Below, piece after piece: positions 1 to 8,237 of a stretch of 64,000 bases of DNA. The stretch's first letter is position 1. Each line of letters opens with the position of its first letter. The stretch lies in the NCBI GenBank assembly GCA_910585435.1, contig CAJUEJ010000020.1, positions 12,591-76,590 on the forward strand. The letters are read 5' to 3'. The notes beneath the pieces were generated by a model. The model had not been told where the DNA came from. It saw only the letters and a list, made by a program, of their open reading frames with translations, and did not search any database. This DNA is from an uncultured Hungatella sp. (lineage in GTDB: Bacteria > Bacillota > Clostridia > Lachnospirales > Lachnospiraceae). Both the position numbers and the translations under genes were made by a program.

Positions 1-165
1 AGGGTCCGCATCGAGAGAATGCTTGCCATGGTAAAATACGGGCGGATTCATCCCGAGAAGCTGGTGACTCACCGCCTGAAAGGATTTGACAAAATAGAGC
101 AGGCGCTGTATCTTATGAGAGATAAGCCAGAGGATTTGATTAAGGTTATGGTGACTATGGAGTGA
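1..165 (+). CDS. Zinc-type alcohol dehydrogenase, C-terminal fragment
   Basis: Frame 1 is open from the window edge to a TGA at 163-165 and encodes the last 54 residues of a protein that begins outside the window. The tail contains GRIHPEKLVTHRLKGFDKIE followed by ALYLMRDKPEDLIKVMV, the typical C-terminal end of medium-chain NAD(P)-dependent alcohol dehydrogenases (threonine/sorbitol dehydrogenase type). The cofactor and zinc sites are outside the window, so the substrate cannot be judged. It lies 10 bases upstream of a glycosyltransferase gene and may share its transcript. Confidence 0.75.
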   Translation, partial: RVRIERMLAMVKYGRIHPEKLVTHRLKGFDKIEQALYLMRDKPEDLIKVMVTME

Positions 166-175
166 GGAGAGTACT

Positions 176-1129
176 ATGAAGACGATCAGCATCGTGGTGC
201 CTTGTTATAATGAAGAGGAAAATGTGGAGGCCCTGGCAGATGCCTTGCGAGATACATTTAAGACAAGCCTGCCTGGCTATGGATATGAGATCATTTTTAT
301 TGACAATGATTCCAGGGATAAAACAAGAGACATTATCCGCAGGCTGGCAGGCGGCGATAAGAATATCAAAGGCATTTTCAATGCAAAGAATTTCGGGCAG
401 TTTAATTCCCCCTATTATGCCATGCTTCAAAGCACCGGCGATTGTACCATATTGATGGCAGCAGATTTCCAGGATCCTGTGGACATGATTCCCGGATTTG
501 TGAAAGAGTGGGAGAATGGCTACAAGATTGTCATCGGCATCAAGAAATCTAGCCAGGAGAATAAGCTTATGTACTGGCTGCGGGGCTGCTACTATAAACT
601 GATTAAGAAGCTGTCCAGCGTGGAGCAGATTGAGCAGTTTACTGGCTTTGGCCTGTATGACAGACGGTTTATCGATGTGCTGCGGAGCCTGGACGATCCC
701 ACCCCGTTTTTGCGGGGGATCGTGGCAGAATTAGGCTTCCACAGAAAAGAAATCCCATATGAGCAGCCTCTTCGCCGGGCAGGAAAGACAAGCAATAATT
801 TTTACAAGCTTTATGACGCGGCCATGTTAAGCTTTACTTCTTATACGAAAGTGGGGCTGCGCCTGGCTACCATATTCGGCGGTTTCTGCAGCGCAGCCAG
901 CATGGTCATCGCCATCATCTATCTGGTGATGAAGCTGATGTACTGGGATCGGTTTGCGGCAGGCATGGCGCCGTTGCTTATCAGTATGCTTTTTTTAGGA
1001 TCCGTCCAGATATTTTTCATCGGCGTGGTGGGAGAATATATTCTGTCCATCAATTCCCGGGTGATGCGGCGGCCTTTGGTAGTGGAAGAGGAGCGAATCA
1101 ATTTCGAAGAGGTACAGGATGAAACATAA
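176..1129 (+). CDS. Membrane-anchored family 2 glycosyltransferase (DPM1/GtrB-like)
   Basis: 317 residues. The N-terminal GT-A domain starts SIVVPCYNEEENVEAL, then has FIDNDSRDKT and an AADFQDP acidic motif, the layout of polyprenyl-phosphate glycosyltransferases (GtrB, ArnC, dolichol-phosphate-mannose synthase). Two hydrophobic segments near residues 230-290 and a short basic/acidic tail follow, also typical of this family. It probably moves a sugar from a nucleotide donor to a lipid phosphate at the inner membrane face. A GAGGAG-like site sits just upstream of the ATG. The end overlaps the next gene by 11 bases, so translation is probably coupled. The sugar is unknown. Confidence 0.8.
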   Translation: MKTISIVVPCYNEEENVEALADALRDTFKTSLPGYGYEIIFIDNDSRDKTRDIIRRLAGGDKNIKGIFNAKNFGQFNSPYYAMLQSTGDCTILMAADFQDPVDMIPGFVKEWENGYKIVIGIKKSSQENKLMYWLRGCYYKLIKKLSSVEQIEQFTGFGLYDRRFIDVLRSLDDPTPFLRGIVAELGFHRKEIPYEQPLRRAGKTSNNFYKLYDAAMLSFTSYTKVGLRLATIFGGFCSAASMVIAIIYLVMKLMYWDRFAAGMAPLLISMLFLGSVQIFFIGVVGEYILSINSRVMRRPLVVEEERINFEEVQDET

Positions 1130-3335
1130 TGTAGACGTGGTCCGGATTCGGGAGAATTCTATCCAGCTGAACGGATGGGTCATCGGAAAGACACCGGAGT
1201 CCAGGCCCGAATTCATGGTGGAGGACAAAAAAGGCAGGCTCTTGAAATTTCAGTATGTCTCCACAAGACGGGACGATGTCAGCCAGATTTATTATGGAAA
1301 GACATATGACAGAGACTTTGGATTTGATATCCAGTTTCCCTATGAGCGAGGAAAAGACTATTATCTGGTGATCCGGTGCGACGGACGGAAGGCACGGATC
1401 AAATACAACGAGGAATTAATCGAAAAACGTGCCAGCGTGGCCCACAAACGGCTGCAGAAAATCAAGGATCTGATGAATATGGAGACGGTTCATGTGGCTC
1501 TGGATTTCTGGAAGGAAAACGGCCTCAGGGCGCTGCTTGTGAAATCCACCCATAAGCTTCAGGGCCTGGACAATGATTATGACTACGGAGAGTGGTACTC
1601 TCTCACAAAGCCTTCCCAGGAGGAACTTAAGAGACAGAGAGAGGAGCATTTTCCTGTGGAACCTAAATTTTCCATTGTGATCCCTCTCTACAAGACACCG
1701 GAGCGGTATCTGAGAGAGATGCTGGATTCCATAGAAGAACAGACCTATGAAAACTGGGAGCTGTGCCTGGCAGACGGAAGCCCCCAGGGAGAAGACGTGT
1801 CTGCTGTGGTGGACACATACAGGAAAAAGGATCCCAGAGTCCGGTACAGGCGGCTGGAGGGCAACAAAGGAATCTCGGACAATACCAACGCGGCTATGGA
1901 AATGGCAGAGGGGGATTTCATTGTCCTGGCGGATCATGACGATGCCATGACAAGAGATGCCCTGTATGAGTGTGCCAAGGCTGTCAATGCCCATCCCGGG
2001 TGCCAGGTCATATACTCGGATGAGGACAAGATGGATATGGACGGCGGCGCTTTGTTTGATCCCCACTTTAAGCCGGACTTCAATCCGGATCTTTTATGCA
2101 GCGTCAACTATATCTGCCATCAGTTTGTGGTGAAGAAGGAGCTGGTTCAGAAGGTAGGTGGCCTTCGCAGGGAGTTTGACGGTGCCCAGGACTATGACTT
2201 TATCTTCCGGTGTACGGAACAGGCTCAGGAGATCTGTCATATTCCCAAGGTGCTGTATCACTGGCGGTGCCATCAGGGCTCCACGGCCAGCAATCCCCAG
2301 AGCAAAATGTATGCCTTTGAGGCTGGATCCAGAGCCATTATGGAGCATTATAAGAGGATGGGGATTCCTGCGCTGAAGGTGGAAAAAGGGGTGGACTACG
2401 GGATCTACCATACAATCTTTGACATTCCCGGCCAGCCTCTGGTGTCAGTGATTATACCCAACAAGGATCACCACAGGGATCTGGATCTGTGCGTCCGCTC
2501 CATAATTACGAAAGGAACCTATAAAAATCTGGAATTTGTGGTGGTGGAGAACAACAGCACGGAGCCTGAGACCTTCGCGTACTATGAAAAGCTTCAGGAA
2601 GAATTCCCCCAGGTGCGTGTGGTTACATGGCCCAGGGAGTTTAACTATGCGGCCATCAACAACTTTGGAGTCTCCCACGCCAGGGGAGAATACCTACTGT
2701 TTTTAAATAACGATACAGAACTGATCGCAGAAAATTTTGTGGAGGAGCTGCTGGGCTTCTGCCAGAGAGATGATGTGGGAATCGCAGGCGCAAAGCTTCT
2801 GTACCAGGATGATACCATCCAGCATGCAGGGGTGGTGGTAGGCTTCGGCGGCGTGGCAGGACATACGTTTATCGGGCTTCACAAGGCAGAAAACAGTTAT
2901 TTCCACAGGGCTATGTGTGCCCAGGATTACAGTGCCGTGACCGCGGCCTGCATGATGAGCAAAAAGTCTGTATTTGAGAAGGTGGGAGGCTTCAGCGAGA
3001 ATTTTGCGGTGGCATTTAATGATATTGACTACTGCATGAAGGTGAGAAGCCTGGGAAAACTGGTGGTTTTTGCCCCCTATGCTCTTTTGTACCACTATGA
3101 GTCCAAGTCAAGAGGGCTGGAGGACACACCGGAGAAGGTGGCGAGGTTTAACCGGGAGGTGGCAAAATTTGCCAGGAAGTGGCCGGACATTTTAAGAGAC
3201 GGAGACCCTTACTACAATCCTAACCTGACTCTGCGCAAATCCAATTTTGCACTGAGAGATTTGAAGAAAGAGGGAATCGGACAGCCCTATCAGCTGGATC
3301 CGGCCATATTGGAACTGATGAAAGAAGAGGAATAA
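1119..3335 (+). CDS. Tandem-domain family 2 glycosyltransferase with N-terminal accessory domain
   Basis: 738 residues. Two GT2 domains are visible, one from about residue 186 (FSIVIPLYKTPERYL, with DHDDAM as acidic motif) and one from about residue 442 (VSVIIPNKDHHRDLDL, with LFLNNDTEL). The first ~150 residues lack a GT signature and look beta-rich (IQLNGWVIGK, FGFDIQFPYE). This arrangement resembles rhamnan or O-antigen polymer glycosyltransferases that add two linkages. No transmembrane segment is evident, so it is probably cytoplasmic and works with the membrane enzymes around it. It overlaps the upstream gene by 11 bases and ends 3 bases before the next. Acceptor and sugar are unknown. 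Confidence 0.8.
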   Translation: MKHNVDVVRIRENSIQLNGWVIGKTPESRPEFMVEDKKGRLLKFQYVSTRRDDVSQIYYGKTYDRDFGFDIQFPYERGKDYYLVIRCDGRKARIKYNEELIEKRASVAHKRLQKIKDLMNMETVHVALDFWKENGLRALLVKSTHKLQGLDNDYDYGEWYSLTKPSQEELKRQREEHFPVEPKFSIVIPLYKTPERYLREMLDSIEEQTYENWELCLADGSPQGEDVSAVVDTYRKKDPRVRYRRLEGNKGISDNTNAAMEMAEGDFIVLADHDDAMTRDALYECAKAVNAHPGCQVIYSDEDKMDMDGGALFDPHFKPDFNPDLLCSVNYICHQFVVKKELVQKVGGLRREFDGAQDYDFIFRCTEQAQEICHIPKVLYHWRCHQGSTASNPQSKMYAFEAGSRAIMEHYKRMGIPALKVEKGVDYGIYHTIFDIPGQPLVSVIIPNKDHHRDLDLCVRSIITKGTYKNLEFVVVENNSTEPETFAYYEKLQEEFPQVRVVTWPREFNYAAINNFGVSHARGEYLLFLNNDTELIAENFVEELLGFCQRDDVGIAGAKLLYQDDTIQHAGVVVGFGGVAGHTFIGLHKAENSYFHRAMCAQDYSAVTAACMMSKKSVFEKVGGFSENFAVAFNDIDYCMKVRSLGKLVVFAPYALLYHYESKSRGLEDTPEKVARFNREVAKFARKWPDILRDGDPYYNPNLTLRKSNFALRDLKKEGIGQPYQLDPAILELMKEEE

Positions 3336-3338
3336 GCC

Positions 3339-4322
3339 ATGGCGGAAAAAGTGACAGTGATCATTCCCAATTACAACGGGTTAAAATTTATGAGGCCCTG
3401 TATGGAAGCCTTAAGGCAGCAGACCTGCCGGGAGTTCCAGGTTCTGGTGGTGGACAACGGCTCCGACGACGGCAGCGTGGAATGGCTGAAGGAGCAGGGG
3501 ATCCCAACCATATTTTTAAAGGAAAACACAGGCTTTACCGGCGCCGTGAATGTGGGAATCAAAGCGTCCCATACAGAGTTTGTGCTGCTTTTAAACAATG
3601 ACACCGTGGCTGATCCCAGGCTTGTGGAGGAGCTTTTGAAAGCCATACAGCAGTCACAGCGGATTTTTGCCGTCAGCAGCAAGATGATCCAGATGCATCA
3701 CAGAGAGCTGATGGATGATGCCGGGGACATGTACAGCCTTCTGGGATGGGCGTACCAGAGAGGGGTGGGAAGAAGCTCCAAAGGCTATAACCGGCCCAGG
3801 GAGGTATTTTCCGCCTGTGCGGCGGCTGCCATATATCGGAGAAAGGTGTTTGAAACCATCGGATATTTTGATGAGATGCATTTTTGCTATCTGGAAGATA
3901 TTGACGTGTGCTACAGGGCAAAGATTTTCGGATACCATAACCGGTATTGCCCTACAGCGGTGATCTGTCACGTGGGAAGTGCCACCAGCGGATCCAAATA
4001 CAATGGGTTTAAGGTGCGGCTGGCAGCCCGGAATAATGTGTATTTAAACTATAAGAATATGCCTTTAGGCCAGATTCTCATAAACAGCCTGCCTCTGGCT
4101 GCGGGAATCTGTGTGAAATACGGATTTTTTAAGAAGATCGGTTTCGGGAAAGAGTATGTACAGGGAGTGAAGGAAGGATTTGCCACTATGAGAAAATGCA
4201 GGAAGGTGGCCTATTCCCCGGCCAATCTCCCCAATTATCTTTCAATTCAGTGGGAATTGATTATGGGCACCGGCATTTATGTTTACGAGTTTCTCAGCAG
4301 ACAGCTGAGGAAATTGATATGA
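3339..4322 (+). CDS. Family 2 glycosyltransferase (rhamnosyltransferase-like, WbbL type)
   Basis: 327 residues. Begins VTVIIPNYNGLKFMRPCMEA, then VVDNGSDDGSVEWL and LLLNNDTV (DxD-type metal site), and FCYLEDIDVCYRAKIFGY, which fits the ED..D signature of WbbL-like rhamnosyltransferases. The C-terminal part has one moderately hydrophobic segment near GQILINSLPLAAGICVKYG. Its ATG is 3 bases after the preceding stop codon, so it is in the same operon. It likely extends a lipid-linked surface polysaccharide. Rhamnose specificity is an inference from family resemblance only. Confidence 0.78.
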   Translation: MAEKVTVIIPNYNGLKFMRPCMEALRQQTCREFQVLVVDNGSDDGSVEWLKEQGIPTIFLKENTGFTGAVNVGIKASHTEFVLLLNNDTVADPRLVEELLKAIQQSQRIFAVSSKMIQMHHRELMDDAGDMYSLLGWAYQRGVGRSSKGYNRPREVFSACAAAAIYRRKVFETIGYFDEMHFCYLEDIDVCYRAKIFGYHNRYCPTAVICHVGSATSGSKYNGFKVRLAARNNVYLNYKNMPLGQILINSLPLAAGICVKYGFFKKIGFGKEYVQGVKEGFATMRKCRKVAYSPANLPNYLSIQWELIMGTGIYVYEFLSRQLRKLI

Positions 4323-4389
4323 AATCCTTCAGGAAATCCTGCTGCAGGCAAAATTTTCAAGAAATTTCTAATAAATTAAGAGAAATTTA

Positions 4390-4418
4390 ATGGCAGGATG
4401 GATGTTTTCATGTATAAT
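4390..4418 (+). promoter_or_regulatory. Candidate sigma-A promoter for the sugar transferase gene
   Basis: ATGGCA (4390-4395) and a perfect TATAAT (4413-4418) are separated by 17 bases, 40 bases upstream of the start. The -35 matches 4 of 6 consensus bases. The site lies in the 136-base gap after the glycosyltransferases, so the transferase, and perhaps the LCP gene, may have their own transcript. Confidence 0.5.
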
Positions 4419-4458
4419 GTATGAAATATAGAGTTACATTAATGCTAAGGTGAAAAAA

Positions 4459-5877
4459 ATGATAAAAAACAATCAGCAGAAGTTAAACAGGCTGCATGTG
4501 GTCCTGGATGCCGTGGTGATTGTCATATCCTACCTGGTGGCATGGGGGCTGCTGATTCTGGGAAACCGGCTTTTCAGCCCTCAGACCAAGGTACTGTCGG
4601 CGCGGTTTTATTTCGCTATGCTGGTGTGGATTGTACCCTTATATCTGGTTCTGTATACATTTTTTAATCTGTATACCCCTAAAAGGGTTCAGCAGCGGCG
4701 ATATGAGCTTGCCAATATATGCAAGGCCAATGCCATAGGCCTTTTGATTATAACCCTGGTTTTGTTTGTTCTTAAAAAGAACCCGTTTTTCAACAACTTT
4801 TCTACCAGGATGGTGTTCTTTTTCTTTGCCGTGAATATTGTGGCAGAGACTTTTGAGCGAAATTTAATAAGATATGTATTGCATTCTATGCGCTCTAAGG
4901 GCTATAATCAGAAGCATATCCTGCTCATCGGCTACAGCAGGGCGGCGGAAGGGTTCATAGACCGCGTGCTGAGCAACCCGGAATGGGGATATCAGATCAA
5001 AGGCGTCCTGGATGATAATTCCAAACCGGGCAGAGAATACAGAGGTGTCCGGGTCCTGGGGGCCACGGCGGAGCTGGCAGACATTCTGGCACAGAACACC
5101 CTGGATGAGATCGCCATCACATTGAGTCTGGGAGAGTATGTGAAGCTGGAACGGCTTGTGGCTGTGTGTGAAAAATCAGGCGTCCATACCAAGTTTGTCC
5201 CTGATTATAACCATGTGATTTCCACCCGGCCGTTTATGGAGGATCTTCAGGGGCTGCCGGTTATCAATATCCGCCATGTGCCCTTAAATGATCCGCTGAA
5301 CCGTTTTATAAAACGAAGCGTGGATATTTTCGGTGCGGTTGTGGGGATTGTCCTGTTTTCGCCGGTTATGCTTCTGACAGCGGCTATTATTAAAATGACT
5401 TCCCCGGGGCCTCTTATTTTCAGACAGGAGAGAATCGGCCTTCACAACCGGCCGTTTTATATGTATAAATTCCGTTCCATGGAGGTGCAGCCTCCTTCCA
5501 CAGAGAAGAATAAGTGGACAACTCCTCATGACCCCAGGGTGACCCCTATCGGCAGATTTATCCGCAGGGTCAGCATTGACGAGATGCCGCAGTTTTTTAA
5601 TGTTTTAAAAGGGGATATGAGCCTGGTGGGGCCCAGGCCGGAGAGACCTTTTTTTGTGGAGCGGTTTAAGGAAGAGATTCCAAGATATATGATAAAGCAT
5701 CAGGTTCGGCCGGGCATGACCGGCTGGGCCCAGGTAAACGGGTATCGGGGTGATACCTCCATAACAAAACGGATTGAGCATGACTTGTATTATATTGAGA
5801 ATTGGACGTTGGGGTGGGATTTTAAGATATTGTTTCTGACTTTTTTTAAAGGATTTATCAATAAAAATGCGTATTAA
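4459..5877 (+). CDS. Exopolysaccharide polyprenyl glycosylphosphotransferase (WcaJ/CpsE-like)
   Basis: 472 residues. The N-terminal half has about four membrane helices (residues ~5-130), followed by a nucleotide-binding-like region (HILLIGYSRAAEGF), a fifth helix (DIFGAVVGIVLFSPVMLL) and the sugar transferase domain with SPGPLIFRQERIG, YKFRSM, DEMPQFFNVLKGDMSLVGPR and PGMTGWAQVNGYRG. This family transfers a hexose-1-phosphate to undecaprenyl phosphate and so starts a repeat unit. An in-frame GTG at 4450 is possible, but AAGGTG at 4447-4452 is spaced 6 bases from the ATG at 4459 and would overlap the GTG, so the ATG is chosen. It is followed after 18 bases by the LCP gene. Confidence 0.88.
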   Translation: MIKNNQQKLNRLHVVLDAVVIVISYLVAWGLLILGNRLFSPQTKVLSARFYFAMLVWIVPLYLVLYTFFNLYTPKRVQQRRYELANICKANAIGLLIITLVLFVLKKNPFFNNFSTRMVFFFFAVNIVAETFERNLIRYVLHSMRSKGYNQKHILLIGYSRAAEGFIDRVLSNPEWGYQIKGVLDDNSKPGREYRGVRVLGATAELADILAQNTLDEIAITLSLGEYVKLERLVAVCEKSGVHTKFVPDYNHVISTRPFMEDLQGLPVINIRHVPLNDPLNRFIKRSVDIFGAVVGIVLFSPVMLLTAAIIKMTSPGPLIFRQERIGLHNRPFYMYKFRSMEVQPPSTEKNKWTTPHDPRVTPIGRFIRRVSIDEMPQFFNVLKGDMSLVGPRPERPFFVERFKEEIPRYMIKHQVRPGMTGWAQVNGYRGDTSITKRIEHDLYYIENWTLGWDFKILFLTFFKGFINKNAY

Positions 5878-5895
5878 TAACTAAGAGGTTGATAC

Positions 5896-8013
5896 ATGGA
5901 CTATAGGAATGATGAAGTAGAGAACAGCCGGGGAAGAAGCCAGCAGAGAGCAGCAGGCCATCAGCCGATGCAGAGATATTCTCAGGACGGTCAAACGTAC
6001 GGGGAACAGCCAGGCGGCCAGGGGTATACAGGACAGCCGGGCGGTTATCAGCCGGGGGGCCAGGGATATGGGAGCCAGCCAGGGGGCTGTCAGCCAGGCG
6101 GTCAGACATACGCAGGCCAGGCGGGAGGCCGTCACACATATGAGAACCAGACATATGCAAGGCAGGCGGGAGGTCATCAGGCAGGCGGCCAGCGGTATGG
6201 GAGCCAGCCAGGAGGCCATCAGCCAGGCGGCCCGTCCCACAGCGGCCAGCAGCCCGGAGGCCGGAGGGTGGCCGGTGGCCAGTACGGCAGCCAGCAGAGT
6301 ATCGCCAAGGCCAGAGCTGTCAGCAAGCGGAGAGAAGAGCTGGAGAACCTGCGCAGGGACAGAGACCGGAAAAAGCGGCTTAAGAGACGTATCATTGTGA
6401 TGATCGTGGCAGAGTGCTTCACCCTGGCTGCTATTTTCGGATATGCCTACTTCGCAAGGCGCATCAGCCTGATGCCCAGGCCGGATGTAGACAAGAAAAA
6501 TGTTATTAATGATGATTTGCAGGTGGAAGACTTAGAGAAGATGAAAGGCTATTGGATGATAGCCGTTTTTGGCGTTGACAGCCGTAACGGAAGCGTCGGG
6601 GCCGGCAATCAGTCAGATGTAAATATGATCTGCTGTATCAACCAGGATACAGGAGAGATCCGCCTGGTGTCCGTGTTCAGGGATACCTACCTGAATACCA
6701 ATGATGAAGGACGGTACAGTAAGTTTAATGAGGCCTACGCCAGAGGAGGCCCGGAGCAGGCCCTGAAATTTTTAAATAAGAATCTGGACTTAAATATTAC
6801 GGACTACATTACATTCAGCTGGAGGGCCGTTGCAGAAGGAATCAATATTCTGGGCGGTGTGGATCTGGAGATCAGCAAGGCGGAATTCCGCTTTATCAAC
6901 GGTTTTATCACAGAGACCGTAAAGGGTACCAACCTTGGCTCCACACAGCTGAAAAGCGCGGGGATGAATCATCTGGACGGTGTCCAGGCCGTTGCCTATG
7001 GACGTCTGCGTCTGATGGACACGGATTTCGCCCGTACGGAGCGGCAGAGAAAGATTATTGAGCTGGCATTTGCCAAGGCCAAGCAGGCAGATTATCCTAC
7101 CCTCAATAATATTCTGGTGACAGTGCTTCCCCAGGTATCCCATAATCTGGACTTTGTAGATTTGACAAACGTGGCGCTGAGTATCAGCAAATATCATATC
7201 GGAGAGACTGCCGGCTTCCCCTTTGCCAGAACCAATCTGGTGATTCCCGGCAAGGGCGATTGTGTAATCCCTCAGACGTTGGAGTCCAATGTCAGTGAGC
7301 TTCACACCTTCCTGTTCGGCGATGACGGGTATCAGCCTACGGAGACAGTAAAGCAGCTCAGCAATAAGATTTCTTCTGACACTGGTATGTATAAGCAGGG
7401 CAAGAGCGTGGGACATGTGTCGACAGAAGGCTATCTGCCCAGTGAGACCACTGCCCCGCGGGAGACCAGAGAAGAAGAGACCACAGAAGCAGAGGAGACC
7501 ACCCAGGCCCAGGAGACAGATGCGTTCGGCAATCCTTTACAGCCTTCCGAGAGCAATACCAACAGGATTCCCGGAATTGGTGAGACGGACGAGTTCGGCA
7601 ACCTGGTAGACGGGCCTGAGACAGAGGATCCGGATGATCCCTGGAACGGACAGATCCTGCCAGGCGGGAATAACCCGGCAAACCCGCAGAATCCTACAAA
7701 TCCTGCAAACCCGACGAATCCGACGAATCCGACGAATCCGGTTAATCCTGCTGACCCAGGCGCTACCGACCCATCCAATCCTAACCCGTCCCAACCGGGT
7801 GATATAGGGAACGGGCCAGGGGATCAGGTGACAGGCCCCGGAGGAGGCCCAGGCAATCCTTCCTCTTCAGACGTCTATGGCCCAGGCAATCCCGGCAATT
7901 CGAATCAGGGACAGAACGGCTATAATGGAGGCGACCCTGCCGGGCCTGGATACGTGCAGGATCCGGACAGCGGAAATATAATCTTTGATAACGGTACAAT
8001 CCTGGGACGATAA
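5896..8013 (+). CDS. LytR-CpsA-Psr (LCP) family cell-wall polymer ligase with repeat tails
   Basis: 705 residues in three parts. Residues ~1-135 are a G/Q/Y-rich tail built of QPGGQ and QAGG units, predicted cytoplasmic. A basic stretch (KKRLKRR) precedes one membrane helix (IVMIVAECFTLAAIFGYAYF). The extracellular LCP domain (~210-470) shows NQSDVNMICCIN, SVFRDTYL, YGRLRLMDTDFARTERQRKI and HLDGVQAVAYGR, with the arginines used for polyprenyl-pyrophosphate binding in the family. A long T/E- then N/P/G-rich tail follows. LCP proteins attach polysaccharides or teichoic acids to peptidoglycan, which fits its position after the sugar transferase. The two low-complexity tails are much longer than usual for the family. 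Confidence 0.88.
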   Translation: MDYRNDEVENSRGRSQQRAAGHQPMQRYSQDGQTYGEQPGGQGYTGQPGGYQPGGQGYGSQPGGCQPGGQTYAGQAGGRHTYENQTYARQAGGHQAGGQRYGSQPGGHQPGGPSHSGQQPGGRRVAGGQYGSQQSIAKARAVSKRREELENLRRDRDRKKRLKRRIIVMIVAECFTLAAIFGYAYFARRISLMPRPDVDKKNVINDDLQVEDLEKMKGYWMIAVFGVDSRNGSVGAGNQSDVNMICCINQDTGEIRLVSVFRDTYLNTNDEGRYSKFNEAYARGGPEQALKFLNKNLDLNITDYITFSWRAVAEGINILGGVDLEISKAEFRFINGFITETVKGTNLGSTQLKSAGMNHLDGVQAVAYGRLRLMDTDFARTERQRKIIELAFAKAKQADYPTLNNILVTVLPQVSHNLDFVDLTNVALSISKYHIGETAGFPFARTNLVIPGKGDCVIPQTLESNVSELHTFLFGDDGYQPTETVKQLSNKISSDTGMYKQGKSVGHVSTEGYLPSETTAPRETREEETTEAEETTQAQETDAFGNPLQPSESNTNRIPGIGETDEFGNLVDGPETEDPDDPWNGQILPGGNNPANPQNPTNPANPTNPTNPTNPVNPADPGATDPSNPNPSQPGDIGNGPGDQVTGPGGGPGNPSSSDVYGPGNPGNSNQGQNGYNGGDPAGPGYVQDPDSGNIIFDNGTILGR
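7672..7749 (+). repeat. 9-bp tandem repeat coding for Asn-Pro-X
   Basis: Within the LCP gene, nine near-consecutive copies of a 9-base unit encode NPA, NPQ, NPT, NPA, NPT, NPT, NPT, NPV and NP. The three NPT units between 7708 and 7740 are identical at DNA level (AAYCCGACG), which makes copy-number change by slippage likely. Confidence 0.85.
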
Positions 8014-8033
8014 AAACAGAGATTGCCACACAG

Positions 8034-8078
8034 AAAACCGGACCGAAAAGAAACTGCTTTTGGTCTGGTTTTCACTAT
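8034..8078 (+). terminator. Intrinsic terminator after the LCP gene
   Basis: AAAACCGGACC at 8034-8044 pairs with GGTCTGGTTTT (with one wobble), and an inner AAAAG/CTTTT extends the stem around a six-base loop. The 3' arm ends in TTTT at 8069-8072. It lies 20 bases after the LCP stop codon and closes the surface polysaccharide transcript. Confidence 0.8.
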
Positions 8079-8090
8079 TTTATAAAAGTT

Positions 8091-8125
8091 TCATCACAAT
8101 TTAGTCACAAAACACTGCTATAGTA
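8091..8125 (+). promoter_or_regulatory. Candidate activator-dependent htrA promoter with 11-bp direct repeats
   Basis: Two TCACA-centred half-sites (TCATCACAATT at 8091-8101 and TAGTCACAAAA at 8102-8112) repeat with an 11-base period directly upstream of a TATAGT box at 8119-8124. No good -35 element is present at the right distance. Direct repeats of one helical turn replacing the -35 are typical of OmpR/PhoB-class response regulators; in Bacillus, htrA genes are controlled by CssR of this class. The link to a given regulator here is inference. Confidence 0.45.
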
Positions 8126-8237
8126 TGTTCATAGCCGATGAAACAGAAGGAATGACATAACAGCCGGGATACCCGGCAGCTGCAAATAGACAGAGACAAA
8201 AAGCCTATGACATCGGACAGAAAGGAGACAGGTGAAG

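Noticed and set aside
4196..4390. Small frame overlapping the end of the third glycosyltransferase gene
   Set aside because: It mostly overlaps conserved coding sequence in another frame, and its product has no features.
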